Shown: piece after piece, positions 34,868 through 43,158 of the stretch | Layout of the letters: each line of letters begins with the position of its first letter | Numbering within the stretch: position 1 is the stretch's first letter | Program-made: the position numbers and the translations under genes | The notes under the pieces: model-generated | Database searches by the model: none | What the model was told of the DNA's origin: nothing | What the model saw: the letters and a program-made list of their open reading frames with translations, nothing else | NCBI RefSeq assembly: GCF_002953715.1 | Contig: NZ_CP025012.1 | Location: forward strand, 4,823,001-4,887,000 | Length of the DNA: 64,000 nucleotides | Reading direction: 5' to 3' | Origin: Rhizobium leguminosarum | GTDB lineage: Bacteria; Pseudomonadota; Alphaproteobacteria; Rhizobiales; Rhizobiaceae

Positions 34868-35785
34868 ATGAATGAGGAAACGACAGCGGACGCCACCAGC
34901 CGGCGAAGCTTCCGCCTGCACAATGCAACGGTGCCGGCGCGGCCGCTGGAGCCGGCGCTCTATCTCGTCGCCACCCCCATCGGCAATCTCGGCGACATTA
35001 CGCTGCGGGGGCTGGAAACGCTGGCCGGCGCCGATGTGCTCGCCTGCGAGGATACGCGCGTCACCCGCGTGCTGCTCGACCGCTACGGCATCCAGAACCG
35101 CCCTTTCGCCTATCACGAGCACAATGCCGACGAGGCCGGTCCAAGGCTGCTGCAGGCGCTCGAAGCCGGCCGCTCGGTGGCGCTGGTTTCCGATGCCGGC
35201 ACGCCGCTGGTCTCCGATCCCGGTTATCGGCTCGCGCAACAGGCGATTGTGGCAGGTTACCGTGTCATTCCCATTCCCGGCGCCTCCGCGCCGCTCGCAG
35301 CCCTTGTCGGCTCCGGCCTGCCGAACGATGCCTTCCTTTTCGCCGGTTTCCTGCCGGCCAAGGACAAGGCCCGCCGCGACCGTCTCAGTGAACTTGCGGC
35401 GGCACCCGCGACGCTGATCTTCTTTGAATCGCCGCATCGGATCGGCGCAACGCTTCTGGCCGCCGCCGATGTGCTGGGCGGCGCTCGGCCCGCCTCCGTC
35501 TGCCGCGAGCTGACCAAGACCTATGAGGAGTTCCGCCGCGGCACGCTTGCCGACCTTGCCGCGCATTATCAGCAGGTGGAAAACGTCAAGGGCGAGATCG
35601 TCCTCGTTATCGGTCCGCCGGAGCCGGTCGAGACGGATGAGGCCGATGTCGAAGCCATGCTGGCCGACCTGTCGAAGACCATGCCGACGGCCGGCGCCGC
35701 CACCGAGGCGGCCCGCCTCACCGGCCTGCCGCGCAAGGTGCTCTACCAGCGCCTGCTGGAGATCAAGAACGCCGATGGGCGATAG
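34868..35785 (+). CDS. rsmI: 16S rRNA (cytidine 1402-2'-O)-methyltransferase
   Basis: A 305-residue tetrapyrrole-methylase-fold enzyme with LYLVATPIGNLGDITLRGLE, ACEDTRVT, SDAGTPLVSDPG and FFESPHR, all typical of RsmI. It modifies C1402 in the decoding centre. About 30 residues precede the domain. The start ATG 34868 lacks a strong SD. Its 3' end overlaps yraN by 11 bases. Confidence 0.95.
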   Translation: MNEETTADATSRRSFRLHNATVPARPLEPALYLVATPIGNLGDITLRGLETLAGADVLACEDTRVTRVLLDRYGIQNRPFAYHEHNADEAGPRLLQALEAGRSVALVSDAGTPLVSDPGYRLAQQAIVAGYRVIPIPGASAPLAALVGSGLPNDAFLFAGFLPAKDKARRDRLSELAAAPATLIFFESPHRIGATLLAAADVLGGARPASVCRELTKTYEEFRRGTLADLAAHYQQVENVKGEIVLVIGPPEPVETDEADVEAMLADLSKTMPTAGAATEAARLTGLPRKVLYQRLLEIKNADGR

Positions 35786-36143
35786 CGATCTCACCGCCAT
35801 CAGGAGGAAGGCGCTGCGCCGGGGCCGCATGTCGGAATATGTCGCGGCCGCCTTCCTGATGCTGAAGGGCTATCGCATCCTGGCTCTGCGCCACCGCACC
35901 AGGCTCGGCGAGATCGATATTATTGCCCGCAAGGGTGATCTCGCCGTCTTCGTCGAGGTCAAGGCCCGCCATGGCGAGGCCGCGGCGGTCGACGCCGTCT
36001 CTGTCGCCGCGCAGAAGCGCATACGGGCGGCAAGCGATCTCTGGCTCGCCCGTCAGGCGGATCAGGATCGCCTTTCCCAGCGCTATGATATCGTGGCGAT
36101 CATGCCGGGCCGGCTGCCGCGGCACTTCATTGATGCGTTCTGA
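35775..36143 (+). CDS. YraN family (UPF0102) nuclease-like protein
   Basis: A 122-residue protein of the restriction-endonuclease-like fold, with GRMSEYVAAAFLMLKGY, GEIDIIARKGDLAVFVEVKAR (the E-x-D...E-x-K core) and RYDIVAI. The rsmI-yraN order is conserved widely in bacteria. Its cellular role is unsettled. Starts inside the rsmI gene. Confidence 0.9.
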   Translation: MGDSDLTAIRRKALRRGRMSEYVAAAFLMLKGYRILALRHRTRLGEIDIIARKGDLAVFVEVKARHGEAAAVDAVSVAAQKRIRAASDLWLARQADQDRLSQRYDIVAIMPGRLPRHFIDAF

Positions 36144-36261
36144 CCTCCTTTCGACCCATTGGATTTCCGGATCGTTAAACTTTTAGTCCCCGCGTGAACG
36201 AGGTTCTTACGACTCTCTGCTACGTCAAATCTCGGTAGGGATAACAATTGGGGGTTGTTTC

Positions 36262-36765
36262 ATGGCCTGGAAGCTGATGCTTGCAAGTGCGGTCGCCATG
36301 GCCGCGCGGTCCGCGCCTTATGCCGTGGCGAAGCCGGCCGGGAAATCCTTCGTGGCGCATGCGAGCGACCTGCTGCCATTGAAGCCGACGCCGATCAATC
36401 CGGACTGGATCGTCAGCGGCAATCCGCAGGCTCGCACCGCCGAACATTCGCGCGGCCATGACGAAGCATCGCTGACGGCGATCTGGGACTGCACGGCGGG
36501 CGAATTCCGCTGGCGCTTCGGCTGGGACGAGACTGTGATGATCCTCGAAGGCGAGGTTCATATCACCGCCGAGGACGGCACGGAACGAACCCTGCGCGCC
36601 GGTGACGTCGCCTTTTTCGCCGGCGGAACCTGGGCGAGCTGGCGGGTCGACAATTATGTCCGCAAGGTCGCCTTCCTGCGCAAGCCTTTCCCGAAGCCCT
36701 TGGCGATCGCCTACCGTCTCCGCAACATGCTGCGCAACAGCGGCAACCAGGGTATCGCCGCCTGA
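36262..36765 (+). CDS. Cupin domain-containing protein
   Basis: A 167-residue protein with an N-terminal hydrophobic/alanine-rich stretch and one cupin barrel (about residues 55-140). The segments GWDETVMILEGEVHITAEDG and LRAGDVAFFAGG show the EutQ/Cupin_3 type; metal-binding His residues are few. Substrate unknown. Preceded by GGGGG close to the ATG. Confidence 0.8.
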   Translation: MAWKLMLASAVAMAARSAPYAVAKPAGKSFVAHASDLLPLKPTPINPDWIVSGNPQARTAEHSRGHDEASLTAIWDCTAGEFRWRFGWDETVMILEGEVHITAEDGTERTLRAGDVAFFAGGTWASWRVDNYVRKVAFLRKPFPKPLAIAYRLRNMLRNSGNQGIAA

Positions 36766-36794
36766 AGATCGACTTCGATGTTCGGGCCTATGCG

Positions 36795-37805
36795 CTAATC
36801 GGGCTGAGGCGGGGCAGTTGTTTCGCCCTTCAAGACCTCGCAGGCGAATAGGATCGGATTGTCGAGGTCGGGCGCGGTTTGCTTGTTCAACAGAACGGCC
36901 ACCGCCGCTGCGGCTATGTCTTGAATCGGCTGTTTCACTGTCGTCAGGCGTGGCGTTGTCATGCTTGCGAGCGGGATACCGTCGAAGCCGAGGATCGAAA
37001 GGGCTGCAGGTATCGGGATTCCCAGATCATGCGCTGCCCGCATGCAGCCGATTGCCTGCTGGTCCGAACTTGCAAAGATCGCCGTCGGCCGCTCGTTTCG
37101 CGCGCGGGCCAGAAGATAATTTCCAGCCGAACGGCCGCTCTCATAGTCGAAAGCCGCCTCGGCGATCAGCGGTGGCCCCGCCATTGGCGTTCTGTCATCC
37201 GCCTGCTCGATTGCATCGAGATAGCCCCTGAGGCGATCGTTGGCGGGGACGGAGTGCCCTGGCCCCGAAATGAAGCCGATGCGGCGATGGCCGAGCTGCA
37301 AAAGATGCTCGACGCCAAGCCGAACCCCATTGCGGTGATCGGCGGCTATGCCGGAATATCCCGGCATGAGACGGTCGACGACGACGATCGGCAATCCCTT
37401 CGGCAGCTTGAGTGTGTGGAAATCATTGCTGGGAACGAGCATGATGCCGTCGACCTTTCGGCTGGTCAGCTGCTTGATGCGGTCAGCCTCCTTGGCCGCG
37501 TGATCAAACGACGTCATGACGATGATATTATAGCCGTGATTTGCCGCCGCCTGTTCCGCCGATTGGACAAGCTCCGCGAAGAAGGGATTGGTCAGATCCG
37601 GAATGACGATGCCGATCAGCCGGCTGACCTTGCCGCGCATGCTTCGCGCCGACGGGTCGGGCGTATAGCCGAGGTCTTTGATGATCGCTGTGACGCGCGC
37701 CCGCAATTCCTTCGTCACGGAGGGATGATCATTCAAAACCCGCGAAACGGTCCCGGTGGAAACTCCCGCAAGCTTGGCAACCTCTCGAATCCCGACCTTT
37801 GACAT
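36795..37805 (-). CDS. LacI family transcriptional regulator
   Basis: A 336-residue regulator. The N-terminal helix-turn-helix and hinge (VGIREVAKLAGVSTGTVSRVLN) is followed by a periplasmic-binding-like sugar-sensing domain (LIGIVIPDLTNPFFAELV). Divergent from the CUT2 transporter genes, which it very likely represses through two TGGAAACGGTTCAT sites in the shared 335-bp region. Inducing sugar unknown. Confidence 0.93.
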   Translation of the reverse strand: MSKVGIREVAKLAGVSTGTVSRVLNDHPSVTKELRARVTAIIKDLGYTPDPSARSMRGKVSRLIGIVIPDLTNPFFAELVQSAEQAAANHGYNIIVMTSFDHAAKEADRIKQLTSRKVDGIMLVPSNDFHTLKLPKGLPIVVVDRLMPGYSGIAADHRNGVRLGVEHLLQLGHRRIGFISGPGHSVPANDRLRGYLDAIEQADDRTPMAGPPLIAEAAFDYESGRSAGNYLLARARNERPTAIFASSDQQAIGCMRAAHDLGIPIPAALSILGFDGIPLASMTTPRLTTVKQPIQDIAAAAVAVLLNKQTAPDLDNPILFACEVLKGETTAPPQPD

Positions 37806-37959
37806 AACGGAAACAGTGGCCCTTTCTCTGCGCCTTCGGAAGGCACCGAAGAGCGCCTGATCGAAGCTTCCAGCTAATGGTCTTTACCGCCCTCGTCAAA
37901 GGGCTGCATCGCAATTTTGACCGCCAGTCTGCATAGCACGAGCGCGGGCCACCGCTCAA

Positions 37960-37973
37960 TGGAAACGGTTCAT
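37960..37973. promoter_or_regulatory. LacI-family operator, copy 1
   Basis: TGGAAACGGTTCAT, close to the LacI/GalR consensus TGNAANCGNTTNCA with the central CG. It lies 155 bp upstream of the lacI-type start and is identical to the copy at 38075. Confidence 0.65.
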
Positions 37974-38074
37974 CACATGCACACCGATACAGGCAAAACC
38001 TAGGAGTCAAAGCTGACGTTTGGCTCGATTTCGGCAGCTTGACAATTTTTAAGGGCGTGTTACCCAGATGTCGT

Positions 38075-38088
38075 TGGAAACGGTTCAT
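38075..38088. promoter_or_regulatory. LacI-family operator, copy 2
   Basis: The same 14 bases as copy 1, 115 bp away (about eleven helical turns), and 53 bp before the substrate-binding protein ATG. Spacing would allow DNA looping by a tetramer or co-operative binding. Confidence 0.7.
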
Positions 38089-38140
38089 TGCCGCAGGCAA
38101 CTCAGGTGGAGCTGAGCCCAGGGCCGTTCGGGAGGAAAAA

Positions 38141-39127
38141 ATGTCCAATTCTATGAAGCGTGAATCCGTCTTGATCAATGCGCCGCGCCGCGCGGCATTG
38201 AAGCTTGGACTTGCCGGCACCCTGGTGCTTGCGCTGTCCTGTGGCGTGTCGCCCGCCTTTGCGGCCGGCAAGCCGAAGGTCGGCCTGATCATGAAATCCT
38301 TGTCCAATGAGTTCTTCAAGCAGATGAAGGCCGGCGCCGACAAATATGCGGCCGAAAACAAGGACAAGTTCGACTTCAAGGCCGTCGGCATGAAGGATGA
38401 GCGTGATTTCGCTTCCCAGGTCGATGCCGTCGAAAACTTCGTCACGCAGAAATACGATATCATCGTTGTTGCGCCGGCCGATTCAAAGGCAATGGCAACC
38501 CCGCTGGCAAAGGCAGTCAAGGCTGGCGTCAAGGTCATCAACATCGACGTACCGCTTGATGCCGATGCGAAGAAGAAAGCCGGTATCGATCTCGCTTTCT
38601 TCGGGCCTGACAATAAGGGCGGGGCGACGCTTGCGGGCGACGCGCTTGCCAAGGATCTGGGACCCGGCGCCAAGGTCGTCATCCTCGAGGGTAACCCCGA
38701 GGCCGACAATGCCAAGGAGCGCAAGGAAGGCTTCATGAACTCCGTCAAGTCTGGCAAGCTTGAGCTTCTCGACAGCAAGACGGCCCATTGGGAGACGGAA
38801 GAAGCCAATACCGTCATGACGAATTTCCTGACGAAATATAAGGATATTCAGGGCGTGATGGCAGCCAACGACTCGATGGCCCTCGGCGTTGTCAAGGCGC
38901 TCGATGCGGCCGGCCAGAGTGGCAAGATCAAGGTTGTCGGCTTCGACAACATTCCGCCGGTTCAGCCTCTGATCAAGGATGGCAAGATGCTTGCCACCGT
39001 CGAACAGTATGGCGCGCAGATGGCGGTTCTCGGCATCCAGTATGGCATGCGTGAACTTGCCGGCGAGAAATTCACCGGCTGGGTCAAGACCGACATCAAG
39101 CTGGTCACCGCAGCGGATCTCAAATAG
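38141..39127 (+). CDS. Sugar ABC transporter substrate-binding protein, probable Tat export
   Basis: A 328-residue RbsB-type periplasmic binding protein (KVGLIMKSLSNEFFKQMKAGADKYA; VEQYGAQM near the end). The signal contains RRAALKLGLAGTLVLAL, a twin-arginine-like motif (RRAALK), ending AFA. GGAGG lies six bases before the ATG. First gene of a CUT2 transporter operon under LacI-type control; substrate probably a pentose, hexose or polyol, not determined. Confidence 0.92.
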   Translation: MSNSMKRESVLINAPRRAALKLGLAGTLVLALSCGVSPAFAAGKPKVGLIMKSLSNEFFKQMKAGADKYAAENKDKFDFKAVGMKDERDFASQVDAVENFVTQKYDIIVVAPADSKAMATPLAKAVKAGVKVINIDVPLDADAKKKAGIDLAFFGPDNKGGATLAGDALAKDLGPGAKVVILEGNPEADNAKERKEGFMNSVKSGKLELLDSKTAHWETEEANTVMTNFLTKYKDIQGVMAANDSMALGVVKALDAAGQSGKIKVVGFDNIPPVQPLIKDGKMLATVEQYGAQMAVLGIQYGMRELAGEKFTGWVKTDIKLVTAADLK

Positions 39128-39143
39128 TCGGGATCGCCCGCAT

Positions 39144-39165
39144 CGCGCGTCTCACAAGACGCGCG
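39144..39165 (+). promoter_or_regulatory. Intercistronic mRNA hairpin after the binding-protein gene
   Basis: A perfect 9-bp stem CGCGCGTCT / AGACGCGCG with a CACA loop starts 17 bases after the stop. No U-tract follows and the operon continues after 180 bp. Such hairpins commonly protect the binding-protein message and give it higher levels than the ATPase and permease. Confidence 0.55.
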
Positions 39166-39307
39166 GCACTGTACAGGAAGCGTCGGCTGCGGCCGGCGCT
39201 CACCGCTACCAACCGATTGACGCGTTGATCGCTTCAGGTGAGGCTCGTTTCCGAGCTCCTGGGATGCGTGCTGCGTGGAGTTCGAACAGAGCGTGCATGA
39301 GGTCGCC

Positions 39308-40828
39308 ATGTCAGACGCAGCAGATGACGACATTTTGAGGCTGGAAGGGATCGGCAAGCGCTTCCCGGGCGTCGTGGCGCTCAAGGATGTCTCTATGCGG
39401 ATCGGCCGCGGCAAGGGGCACGTTCTTCTGGGCGAGAACGGTGCTGGAAAGTCGACCCTGATCAATCTGCTCGGCGGTGTCTTCAGGCCGGACGACGGTC
39501 ACATTCTATTTGACGGCAAGCAATACCATCCGGCCTCGCCGTTGGAGGCGTTCAAGGCGGGCATCCGGGTCATTCACCAGGAGCTGCACCCCCTTTCCAA
39601 CCTGACGGTGGCTGAAAACCTGCTGTTTGAGCATCTGCCGCGGCGCTACGGCCTGGTGAACTACAAGGAAATGAACAGCAGAGCGGCTGAACTCCTGGAA
39701 GAGGTCGGCCTCGACGTCGCCCCGACGACACTGGCGAGCCGCCTCAGCGTCGCCCAGCTTCAATTGGTCGAGATCGCCAAGGCGCTTTGCTACGAAAGCA
39801 AGCTTCTCGTTCTCGACGAACCGACGGCAACCCTGACCTCCAAGGAGGTCGATCGCCTCTTCGAGATTCTCAAGCGGTTGAAGCGGCGTGGCGTGACCAC
39901 GCTCTACATCTCCCACAGGCTGGAGGAGATCTTTGACGTCGGCGACGATGTGACGGTGCTGCGCGACGGCCAGCATGTGATCACGCGTCCGCTGTCCGGA
40001 CTTGCTATTCCTGACATCGTCGAACTCATGGTCGGACGAAAGCTCTCGGATCATGGCATTTTTCGCAGCGACAGCACCGTGTCCGGCGAGGCGCTCGGCG
40101 TGTCCGGCCTGAAGGTGACGCGCAATAGCCCGGAACTGTCATTTTCCGTGGCAAAGGGCGAAATCGTCGGCATTGCCGGCCTTGTCGGCAGCGGCCGGAC
40201 GGAAGCGGTTCGCGCCATATTCGGCGCCGATGCCAAAGCGGCCGGCGAAATTCGCGTGAATGGCGAGCCGGTCAAGATCCATTCGCCGAAAGAAGCCGTT
40301 GCTGCGGGGCTCTGCCTGGCAACCGAAGACCGCAAGATGCAGGGCTTGATGCTCGACATGAGCTGCGCTGAAAATGCCACCATAACCGATCTCGGCAAGA
40401 TCTCCCGCAACGGCTTGATCATGCGGAGGGCGCAGAATGATCATTCGCAGCGCCTCGTGCGCGAACTGCGCATCAAGACCCCGTCGATCCATCAGGCGGT
40501 CAGGACCTTTTCCGGCGGCAATCAGCAAAAGGTCGTCATTGCAAAATGGCTGTTCCGCGGCCCCAAGGTGTTGATTTTCGATGAGCCGACCCGTGGAATC
40601 GACGTCGGTGCAAAGGCTGAGATTTACGAGCTTCTGTGGAAGTTTGCCGCCGAAGGAAAGGGCGTTCTGGTCGTATCGTCGGATCTGCCGGAGCTCATGG
40701 GCATTTGCCATCGCATCATCGTATTCTCCGACGGCAAGATATCGGGCGAAATAGTTCGGGAACAGTTTGACGAGAGCAGGATCCTTTCGCTCGCCTACAA
40801 GGAGTACAGTCGTGTCCGCCAACATTGA
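39308..40828 (+). CDS. Sugar ABC transporter ATP-binding protein (CUT2, two ABC domains)
   Basis: A 506-residue RbsA-type ATPase. The first domain has Walker A GENGAGKST, a degenerate signature LSVAQ and Walker B VLDEPTATL. The second has the usual altered P-loop GLVGSGRTE and an intact signature FSGGNQQ with IFDEPTRGID. This asymmetry is normal for the family. Start ATG 39308 with GAGGT upstream. Overlaps the permease gene by 17 bases. Confidence 0.95.
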   Translation: MSDAADDDILRLEGIGKRFPGVVALKDVSMRIGRGKGHVLLGENGAGKSTLINLLGGVFRPDDGHILFDGKQYHPASPLEAFKAGIRVIHQELHPLSNLTVAENLLFEHLPRRYGLVNYKEMNSRAAELLEEVGLDVAPTTLASRLSVAQLQLVEIAKALCYESKLLVLDEPTATLTSKEVDRLFEILKRLKRRGVTTLYISHRLEEIFDVGDDVTVLRDGQHVITRPLSGLAIPDIVELMVGRKLSDHGIFRSDSTVSGEALGVSGLKVTRNSPELSFSVAKGEIVGIAGLVGSGRTEAVRAIFGADAKAAGEIRVNGEPVKIHSPKEAVAAGLCLATEDRKMQGLMLDMSCAENATITDLGKISRNGLIMRRAQNDHSQRLVRELRIKTPSIHQAVRTFSGGNQQKVVIAKWLFRGPKVLIFDEPTRGIDVGAKAEIYELLWKFAAEGKGVLVVSSDLPELMGICHRIIVFSDGKISGEIVREQFDESRILSLAYKEYSRVRQH

Positions 40829-41834
40829 AAAACAGACCGAGGCGAAAGAGGTGAGCGTCTGGGACAAGCTTGTCCGGATCTCGCTGAAGGAGGCGGGCGT
40901 CGCCATTGCCCTCATTCTGATCCTGGCGTTTTTCTCGGCGACGGCGCCCTATTTCGCAACGCCGGAGAACTTCCTGAAGATCTTCGTGCAGATTGCCATC
41001 AACACCGTGCTTGCTGCGGGCATGACCTTCGTCATCCTCGTTGGCGGCATCGATCTCTCGGTCGGGTCGCTGCTTGCCCTTTGCACGGTGATCGGTGCGA
41101 CGATCATGATCAATCCGGCGTTTTCGCCATGGCAGGCGATTGTTCTCGCATGCCTTGCGTCGATGGGCACAGGTGCCATCCTTGGCGCCGTCAACGGCTG
41201 GATTTGCGAGAAGTGGAAGCTTCCATCCTTTATCGTCACCCTTGGCATGCTGAACGTCGCAAGCGGCCTGGCGCGCGTGGTCAGCGACAATTCCACCATC
41301 ACCGGCCTGCCTCAGCCTTTCGTCGATTTCGGCAACCTGATCTTCTGGGGCATATTTCCCTCGATCTTCCTGATTGCGATCGTCGTCGTCCTCATCGGCT
41401 GGTTCGTGCTGCGCTACACTGTCTTCGGGCGCTTCGTCTTCGCGATCGGCACCAATGAAGAGGCTGTCCGGCTGTCGGGGCATGAGCCGAAACGGTACAA
41501 GATTGCGGTCTTCACGATCTCAGGGCTGACGGCCGGCATTGCGGCCATGGTCTATCTGCTCCGTCTCAATGTCGGCAGCCCGGTCGCGGGCATCGGCTAT
41601 GAGTTGAATGCGATCGCCGCCGTCATTATCGGCGGCACCAGCCTTTCGGGCGGCAAAGGCTCGATTGTCGGCACGCTGGTCGGCGCCTGCATTCTGCAGG
41701 TGCTGTCGACGGGGTTGCAGCTCTTGGGCGCCGACGACAATATCAAGCCGATCGTCATCGGCGCCGTCATCGTGCTCGCCGTCATTCTCGATAGCTATCG
41801 CGGCCGGCTGATGCGGAAACTCGAAACGCGGTGA
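40812..41834 (+). CDS. Sugar ABC transporter permease (RbsC-like)
   Basis: A 340-residue inner-membrane permease with eight or more hydrophobic segments and the family motif GGIDLSVGS, followed later by GTNEEAVRLSGH (EAA-like loop). The start is GTG 40812 with GGAG seven bases upstream, inside the ATPase gene. Completes the three-part importer. A type A palindromic repeat follows immediately. Confidence 0.93.
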   Translation: MSANIEKQTEAKEVSVWDKLVRISLKEAGVAIALILILAFFSATAPYFATPENFLKIFVQIAINTVLAAGMTFVILVGGIDLSVGSLLALCTVIGATIMINPAFSPWQAIVLACLASMGTGAILGAVNGWICEKWKLPSFIVTLGMLNVASGLARVVSDNSTITGLPQPFVDFGNLIFWGIFPSIFLIAIVVVLIGWFVLRYTVFGRFVFAIGTNEEAVRLSGHEPKRYKIAVFTISGLTAGIAAMVYLLRLNVGSPVAGIGYELNAIAAVIIGGTSLSGGKGSIVGTLVGACILQVLSTGLQLLGADDNIKPIVIGAVIVLAVILDSYRGRLMRKLETR

Positions 41835-41835
41835 A

Positions 41836-41884
41836 AAGCAATTCCAGCAAAACAGTGCAGCGGTTTTGCGTCCGGAATTGCGCA
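41836..41884 (+). repeat. Dispersed palindromic intergenic repeat, copy 3 (type A)
   Basis: Arms GCAATTCC (41838-41845) and GGAATTGC (41874-41881) around a core with GTGCAGCGGTTTTGCG. It begins right after the permease stop codon and precedes gshB on the same strand. Confidence 0.8.
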
Positions 41885-41980
41885 AAAACAAAAATGCTCC
41901 AGTGCCGGAAGCCCTTGATTGACCGTTGCGTTTGATATCTGGCCGACCTACATCTGTCCGGCATTCAGCGAGGGATGGAA

Positions 41981-42928
41981 ATGGCCAAGATCACCAATGT
42001 AGCGGTCCAGATGGACCATGTCGCAGGCATCAATATCGCAGGTGATTCCACCTTCGCCATGAGCCTGGAGGCGCAGGCGCGCGGCTACAGGCTCTTCCAT
42101 TACACCCCCGACCGCCTGAGCTTCCGCGACAACAGGCTCTATGCCAGCGTCGAGCCGATGGTGCTGCGCGACGTCAAGGGCGATCACTACGAGCTTGGCG
42201 CGCCAGAGCGCGTAGACCTCGCGACCATGGATGTCGTGCTGCTGCGCCAGGATCCGCCCTTCGACATGGCCTATATCACCTCGACGCATCTGCTCGAGCG
42301 CATCCATCCGAAGACGCTCGTCGTCAACGATCCGGCCTGGGTGCGCAATTCGCCGGAGAAGATCTTCGTCACCGAATTCTCCGATCTGATGCCGAAGACG
42401 CTGATCACCAAGGATGCCGCCGAGATCCGCCGCTTCCGCGACGAGATGGGCGATATCATCCTGAAGCCGCTTTACGGCAATGGCGGCGCCGGCGTCTTCC
42501 ATTCGACCCGTGACGACCGCAATCTCTCTTCGCTGCTGGAGATGTTCGGCCAGCTTTTCCGCGAGCCTTTCATCGCCCAGCAATATCTGCCCGACGTGCG
42601 CAAGGGCGACAAGCGCATCATCCTGGTCGACGGCGAATTCGCCGGCGCCATCAACCGCGTGCCGGCCGAACACGACAGCCGCTCCAACATGCATGTCGGC
42701 GGCCGCGCCGAGGCGACCGAGCTGACGGCGCGTGAACAGGAAATCTGCGCCCGCATCGGCCCGGCGCTGAGGGAGCGCGGTTTCCTGCTCGTCGGCATCG
42801 ATGTGATCGGCGATTACATGACCGAGATCAACGTCACCTCGCCCACCGGCATCCGCGAGGTGAAGAAGTTCGGCGGCGCCGATATAGCAAGCCTGCTTTG
42901 GGATGCGATCGAGCGCGAGCGCAGCTGA
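41981..42928 (+). CDS. gshB: Glutathione synthase
   Basis: Joins gamma-glutamylcysteine and glycine with ATP. A 315-residue ATP-grasp enzyme: NVAVQMDHVAGINIAGDSTFAM at the N-terminus, LLRQDPPFDMAYI, KPLYGNGGAGVF (ATP loop) and INVTSPTGIREV at the end. Start ATG 41981 chosen because AGGGA lies about six bases upstream; ATG 41975 adds two residues. Confidence 0.97.
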   Translation: MAKITNVAVQMDHVAGINIAGDSTFAMSLEAQARGYRLFHYTPDRLSFRDNRLYASVEPMVLRDVKGDHYELGAPERVDLATMDVVLLRQDPPFDMAYITSTHLLERIHPKTLVVNDPAWVRNSPEKIFVTEFSDLMPKTLITKDAAEIRRFRDEMGDIILKPLYGNGGAGVFHSTRDDRNLSSLLEMFGQLFREPFIAQQYLPDVRKGDKRIILVDGEFAGAINRVPAEHDSRSNMHVGGRAEATELTAREQEICARIGPALRERGFLLVGIDVIGDYMTEINVTSPTGIREVKKFGGADIASLLWDAIERERS

Positions 42929-43057
42929 GCCAGCCGCCCACGACCGTTCTGGTCCCGCGACCGAGCACAACCAAGGTCACAGCGGATGCTTGACTACGTT
43001 CTTTGATTGTTCTTGTTTTATTCCTGCGTCCATGCCAGATTGCAACCGCTGGCCTTA

Positions 43058-43106
43058 ATGCATGTCGCCCAAAACTGTGCAGCGGTTTTGGGACCACGAC
43101 ATGCAT
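43058..43106 (+). repeat. Dispersed palindromic intergenic repeat, copy 4 (type B)
   Basis: Arms ATGCATGTCG (43058-43067) and CGACATGCAT (43097-43106) are perfect complements and enclose the core CTGTGCAGCGGTTTTG shared with the type A copies. Lies in the 230-bp gap upstream of yifB. Confidence 0.75.
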
Positions 43107-43158
43107 GGAATAAAGGCTGCAGGGCGGTATATAGAGTTTGCGGCAAGGGGATGGGTCG

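Larger units (their letters stand above)
37806..38140. other. 335-bp divergent control region between LacI regulator and ABC operon
   Basis: No ORF of note. Contains two identical LacI-type operators and a plausible transporter promoter: TTGACA (38039-38044), a 16-base spacer and TACCCA (38061-38066). The second operator lies just downstream of the expected transcription start, so bound repressor would block it. Confidence 0.6.
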
